From NCBI RefSeq assembly GCF_004027225.2, contig NC_046358.1:6104720-6168719 (forward strand): a DNA stretch of 64,000 nt, given 5' to 3'. Numbering within the stretch: position 1 is the first letter of the stretch; each line of letters begins with the position of its first letter. The notes below the pieces were generated by a model. It saw nothing but the letters and a program-made list of their open reading frames with translations. It did not search any database and was not told where the DNA came from. This DNA comes from Strigops habroptila (lineage: Eukaryota > Chordata > Aves > Psittaciformes > Psittacidae). A program made the position numbers and the translations under genes. Of the stretch, positions 60,064 through 64,000 are shown piece after piece.

Positions 60064-61535
60064 ACTGGCACTCAGGGACCACTCTTCAGTAAGGTTATGG
60101 AAGCCCTTCCCTTTGCCTCCTTTGCCAGGGGGTGTCCTCTGCTCCCCACTCACAACAGTGCAGACTGTGCAGTGATTGCAGATGATGCTCTTCATCCAGT
60201 GCTGACAAAGGTCCAAGACACCGCTGAGCTGCAGCTCCTTCCAGTCACACTGGGCCTGGGGACTAGCCTGGGGAGCCAGCAGGAAAGCCAGAGGCAAGAG
60301 GAGGAGATGTGGTCACCAGGAGCCCTCCCCAGTATCCTGCTCTTGAGAGGTTAGCCAAATGGCATCAGTGTTTGTCCTAAGACTGGATGCCTCTTCTCCC
60401 CCCTGGATGACCATCTCCAGGACATCAGAGCTTGTCTGCATGCAGACGGCCCAATGCTGGATGCTTTCAATAGGCTTTTAAACCCTTTATTACCCAAGAA
60501 ATGACAGGGCCAAATATTTGCCAGCATCTTGGACCAGGCTGGCTCAAGCATGGACACAGGGAGTCCTGCTGGCCCAGCCAGGCCTCCTCCCAAAGCAGTC
60601 AAGATTGCACCCTACCAGATGTGGCAAGCTCTTTCCTCTCCCTTGAGAGATACCATCAGACATCCTCACCAAGGGGACCGTGGGGGGGATTGTTCCCTGG
60701 ACTTCGTCTCCGCTCTCCCCTTCATGCCCTTTCTGCCTTCAGCCAGCAACTGGCTGGACAGACAGACAAACCAAGTGTCTCACTCCTGGTGAGGAGCATG
60801 AAACCCAGTCTCCTCCTTCAACAATGGAAACTAAACTGCAAAGAAAAGCAGTGGTGTGGTGCAGGACTTCAAAGCCCCGAGGGAAGGTGGCCCTTGAGAA
60901 GTGGGCAGCAGTGACTGAAAGTAACTGTCCTTGGGAGAGATGGGGGGTCAGGAAGAGGGTCTGCAATGTGGTCGAGGTGCCCTGTGTCTCATCAGGGCCA
61001 GAAGCAAGCCCCAGCTCTCCCCATGGTGGGTGTTGGAGGCCTAATGCACAGCTTTGGGGATGGCCCCCAGCCCCACAGGGTGGATCCCAGAGAGGCCAAA
61101 GGAGCCAGCTGCTGAGCTTTGTAAATGGACATAACCCTGTCGTTGGTGTTGTGGTGGAGCCCTCAGCATGCGGGCTTCACCCAGCACCTCCTGCCCCATC
61201 CCACCGGTGTGTGCAGCCCAGGAATGCTCCTCAGCCTGTCCCAAAGCCGGGTCTCTGCAAGCCTTGGTAGACACGGCCGGGTGCAGGTGAGGGATGGAGC
61301 CACACTGACACTGGCAAACACTGTGTCCATATGTCCTTCCTGTCCCCATGCCAGGGCGATGCTGTGCAAGCTGGAGCAAGGCTGCTGCAGCGCAGACAGA
61401 CACCCCGCCACTGCCGTTAGCACCAGTCACATAGCTGTGCCCAGAGCGCCTGGTGGGCTTTGGGGTTTGGGATTTTTAAACTGTTACAACCACAGCCCAG
61501 CCCACCTTGATGAATAAAGACCTTGGACCAGAAAC
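60064..61535 (+). other. CHRM4: CHRM4 3'UTR
   Basis: From the TAA at 60061-60063 to just past the AATAAA at 61513-61518, the first canonical signal after the stop. Open frames here are low-complexity or shadows. Confidence 0.65.
61513..61518 (+). terminator. CHRM4: CHRM4 poly(A) signal (AATAAA)
   Basis: Only AATAAA on the + strand between the CHRM4 stop and MDK. A GT-rich stretch (cggtgtgaggagtgaatgag) follows about 25-45 nt later. Confidence 0.7.
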
Positions 61536-61868
61536 CCAGTGGCCACGGTGTGAGGAGTGAATGAGTCGTTACCTGGTTGATCCTTCCCAGTGTCACCCAC
61601 TGGTGACATCTCCTGCAGTGCATGGGTGGCAGCCCCATCCCTCCTGCTGAGATGGAGAGGGGACAGCCTGGAGTGCTGATGAGATGAGGGCATAAGGTCT
61701 GACCATGTGCCTTCTTCAGGACTACATGTGTGTGGCACCCAAGCCGCTGCCACCAGACTTCACTGCTGGTCCTGGTGGCATTGACGGAGCTGGGGTTTGC
61801 AGGGGTTTCAGCACAGCAGCACCCTGTGGGGATGACTGGTGGGTTCTGATATGTTTTTTTAAAAGATT
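61536..61868. other. Gap between the CHRM4 and MDK 3' ends
   Basis: About 330 bp separating convergent poly(A) regions. I see no feature in it. Confidence 0.5.
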
Positions 61869-61874
61869 TTTATT
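61869..61874 (-). terminator. MDK: MDK poly(A) signal (AATAAA on - strand)
   Basis: tttatt on the + strand at 61869-61874, which is AATAAA for MDK. It is the first one after the MDK stop, about 690 nt away. Confidence 0.65.
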
Positions 61875-62440
61875 GGAAAAGAAAACAAGCCCCATTTTCC
61901 AAAAGAAGTGAGAGCTCCCACCCAGCACTGGTGGTGGTGGTGCGTTGAGGCAGAGGGGCCTCAGCCCTGGCAGGGACACACATGGTTAGAAGTGATGGAG
62001 CAGAAGGGATGCAGTGGTTTTTGGGGGTGATGCCTTTGCTTTCCCCAGCTGCTGCGGGGAAGTTGTGCCATGGCTGAAGGAATGTGGGAAGAAGCCACCT
62101 CGAGCTGAGAACAGTCCTCTTCATGTGAGTAAGGGCCATGAGTGATGGGGTTACTTGGGCATCCCCAGCGCTTCCCTCCAGCACTGGTACCTGGTAGAGG
62201 AGTGAGGAGGCTCCTGGGTGCCAAAGGATGTACTATAGGCCTCATTTGTGCTGGAGGGTGAGAAGATGTGTGTTCCCATCCCAGCTCTCCAGGCACACCC
62301 CAGTGAACCCCAACATCAGCCAAGTGAAGGTGAGCGGGACCGCACCAGCAGCAGGGCAGCCCCTCCTGCGGGGTGGGTGGGTTTGCTCTCTACAACACTA
62401 GTGATTAAAACAAGGCATCTCAGTGAAAGAAGAGGTCACA

Positions 62441-62480
62441 GGAAGGAGGAAGGAGAGGAGGAGGAGGAGGAGGAAGACGA
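62441..62480. repeat. GGA/GAG-rich simple repeat
   Basis: ggaaggaggaaggagaggag and further gga units on the + strand, within the MDK 3'UTR. Confidence 0.8.
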
Positions 62481-62558
62481 GCATAGGCTGGCTGCAGCTG
62501 GGTGTCCAGCCCTGTAGGCACCGTGTCGAGGGGCCGATGAGGATGCCAGCTTTCTGCT

Positions 62559-62584
62559 CTAGTCCTTCCCCTTGCCCTTCTTTG
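62559..62584 (-). CDS. MDK: MDK coding exon 4: basic tail and stop
   Basis: 26 nt after the acceptor ggatgcag. Completes an Ala codon and reads KKGKGKD then TAG (62561-62559), the same ending as chicken and human midkine. Confidence 0.92.
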
Positions 62585-63553
62585 CTGCATCCAAGAAGCA
62601 CAGGAGACAAGAGTTAGTGTCTGCTGGCAGCTCACTGCTCTCCCGAGTGCTGCTGTGACAGAGCATCCCTGCAGGCAGCCTCCCCACGCCATGCAAAGCC
62701 ATGTTTTGCACCAGCCCCACTGAGGAGAGGGGGACATCCCTGTCCCACCGAAGCTAATGGTGACTTGTGAGGGGACCAGGGGTTTTCCTAGCAGCATCTG
62801 CATCCCACCCAGCCAGCAGCTTGACTTTGGGGATGTCGCATGTGCTGATGCACAGGGAAGAGCATCCTACACGATCCCACATGTGAGCAAAGCCCAACCC
62901 GAATGGGCTATGCTACCCCTGAAGAGCCCTTGCCTGGGGTTCCAGCAGGACCATTCTGGGGACAGGAGTGGTGGGGACTGACCTTTGGTCTTCGACTTGA
63001 TCTTGGACGAGCAGGGCTTGGTCACATAGACGATCTCCTCACACTGGGCATTGTACAGGGCTTTCTTCAGGATGCCAGAGCGAGTCTTCACACCCGTCTG
63101 AGCACTACATCCTCCCCAGCTCTCAAACTTGTACTTGCAGTCGGCTGGAAGGGAGGGGAGAGGTGTCAGACCCAGACAGGACCTGGTGTGAGCACGCCCA
63201 GCGTGGTCCCATGCACCCACCTCCAAACTTCTTCTTCCAGTTGCAGGGGATCTTGCACTTGAGCTTCTTGCTCTCGTCTCTGCAAGTCCCCTCGCGGTAG
63301 CCCAGGCCACAGTCCTTGCTGTTGGGGACGCAGGGTCCCCAGTGCCAGTCCTCGCACTTGGACACATCCTTCTTCACCTTCTCTGTGGGGGGAGGCAGAG
63401 CGAGTGCTCGCTGCAGGGACATGGAGCGCTCCCCAGGGTGCCCCCCGCCCCACCAGCCCCCCACTGCCCCTCACCTTTCTTGTTCTTGCCAGCCTCGGTG
63501 GTGGCGGCCAGCAGCATCAGCGCCAGGAGGAGAAGGAGGCTCCGGACCTGCAT
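62559..63553 (-). CDS. MDK: Midkine precursor (whole CDS, four coding exons)
   Basis: Joining 63553-63475, 63382-63221, 63144-62983 and 62584-62559 gives 142 residues, the usual avian midkine length. All introns are phase 1 with GT-AG ends. Midkine is a secreted heparin-binding growth factor for neurite outgrowth and cell survival. In birds it is known as a retinoic-acid-induced heparin-binding protein. Visible: a signal peptide (residues 1 to about 21, a run of Leu), a basic N-tail (KNKKEKVKKD), then ten cysteines (36, 44, 51, 60, 69, 73, 83, 93, 115, 125) forming the two small beta domains. The second domain holds the basic heparin face ([11 protein letters not shown]). The basic tail ends KAKKGKGKD. 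The start is at 63553, just inside a typical acceptor (ctctccccag then GCAGG), so a 5'UTR exon lies upstream. The gene converges on CHRM4, as in human. Confidence 0.95.
62585..62982 (-). other. MDK: MDK last intron
   Basis: 398 bp with gt..ag ends on the - strand. No other feature is seen. Confidence 0.85.
62983..63144 (-). CDS. MDK: MDK coding exon 3: C-terminal heparin-binding domain
   Basis: 162 nt, with acceptor cccttccag and donor AAAGgtcagt. Reads [40 protein letters not shown] and [14 protein letters not shown]. It contains the basic cluster that contacts heparan sulfate. Confidence 0.95.
63221..63382 (-). CDS. MDK: MDK coding exon 2: N-terminal midkine domain
   Basis: 162 nt, with acceptor ccccccacag and donor GGAGgtgggt. 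Reads [20 protein letters not shown], then [14 protein letters not shown] and [20 protein letters not shown]. The W-x-W-GPC and NWKKKFG signatures are diagnostic of the midkine/pleiotrophin family. Confidence 0.95.
63475..63553 (-). CDS. MDK: MDK coding exon 1: start and signal peptide
   Basis: ATG at 63553-63551, then [25 protein letters not shown] and one base. The donor is AAAGgtgagg. The acceptor just upstream (ccccag, exon from 63558) shows that this is not the first transcribed exon. Confidence 0.93.
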
Positions 63554-63724
63554 CCTGCCTGGGGAGAGGGATGAGAGGGCGAGGGGTTGGGGTGCAATGT
63601 GGCGGTGAGGAGAGGGCACAGTGGGCTGCAGATGGGATTGATATGGCAGCTGCCTCCATGTATGTGTGCATGTGTATACCCCTATGCCCTGCTCATTGCC
63701 ACCCATTAGACCATGCGTATTAAT
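63554..63724 (-). other. MDK: MDK 5' intron
   Basis: Upstream of the coding start, ending in the acceptor at about 63559. The promoter and 5'UTR exon of MDK are not visible before the window ends, only the CR1 that follows. Confidence 0.55.
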
Positions 63725-64000
63725 TATCACAGAATGGTTTGTGTTGAAAGGGAACTTACAGATCACCCAGTTCCAACCCCTGCCACGGGCAGGGACACCT
63801 TCCACTAGAGCAGGTTGCTCCAAGCCCCATCCAGCCTGGCCTTGAACACTGCCAGGGATGGGGCAGCCACAGCTTCTCTGGGCACCCTGTGCCAGCGCCT
63901 CAGCACCTCACATTAAAGAATTCATTCCTACTATCTAATCCAAATCTCCCCTCTGTCAGGTTAAAGCCATTCCCTCTTGTCCTGTCGCTACAGGCCCTTG
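63725..64000 (-). mobile_element. CR1 LINE, 3' part, cut by the window end
   Basis: Reverse complement CR1: tatcacagaatggtttgtgt, ccttccactagagcaggttg, ggccttgaacactgccaggg, then the upstream ccctcttgtcctgtcgctac segment at the edge. It lies in or near the first MDK intron. Confidence 0.93.

Larger units (their letters stand above)
61850..62558 (-). other. MDK: MDK 3'UTR
   Basis: Runs from the stop at 62561-62559 to the AATAAA at 61874-61869. Includes a GAG/GGA-rich tract at 62441-62480 (CTC-rich in the mRNA). Confidence 0.6.

Noticed and set aside
59452-60297. 281-codon frame antisense to CHRM4
   Set aside because: Shadow of the strongly biased receptor codons on the other strand. No independent start context or domain.

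Overview
The window is nuclear DNA from a bird, probably not chicken. Genes are split by GT-AG introns. At least ten CR1 LINE copies are present, nearly all reduced to the 3' end, along with an avian-type endogenous retroviral LTR. The receptor protein is close to, but not the same as, the chicken M4 receptor as I remember it. The three genes and their order (AMBRA1 >, CHRM4 >, MDK <) match the inverted order of human 11p11.2 (MDK, CHRM4, AMBRA1).

Layout. 1-27.2 kb is the 3' part of AMBRA1 on the + strand: a 15 kb intron, two internal coding exons (15199-15291, 16910-17103), the terminal coding exon (25559-26049) and a 3'UTR. 27.7-44.7 kb is intergenic, with CR1 copies, one solo LTR inside a CR1, a GGAT microsatellite and AT-rich islands that look like candidate enhancers. 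44.7-45.5 kb is a CpG island holding a near-perfect RE1/NRSE (REST site), an overlapping uORF and a strong-context ATG followed by a splice donor. This is best read as the CHRM4 promoter and first exon. 45.4-58.6 kb is CHRM4 intronic sequence. 58591-60063 is the CHRM4 receptor exon, followed by a 3'UTR ending near 61.5 kb. 61.9-63.55 kb is MDK (midkine) on the - strand in four coding exons. The window ends in a CR1 in upstream MDK sequence.

Most notable reading: the CpG-island exon (45387-45441), a possible 42-nt exon (58048-58089) and the receptor exon (from 58586) join in one frame. This predicts an M4 receptor with an N-terminal tail 20 or 34 residues longer than the usual 490-residue form. 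Other points: AMBRA1 carries WDQM where the human LC3-interacting motif is WDQL; a 22-bp scar of an LTR keeps its perfect 5-bp target duplication; one CR1 has ORF1-like sequence joined directly to its 3' tail.

The genes do not form an operon-like unit. AMBRA1 acts in autophagy and ubiquitin signalling, CHRM4 is a neuronal Gi-coupled receptor, and MDK is a secreted heparin-binding growth factor. CHRM4 and MDK converge, with poly(A) signals about 350 bp apart.
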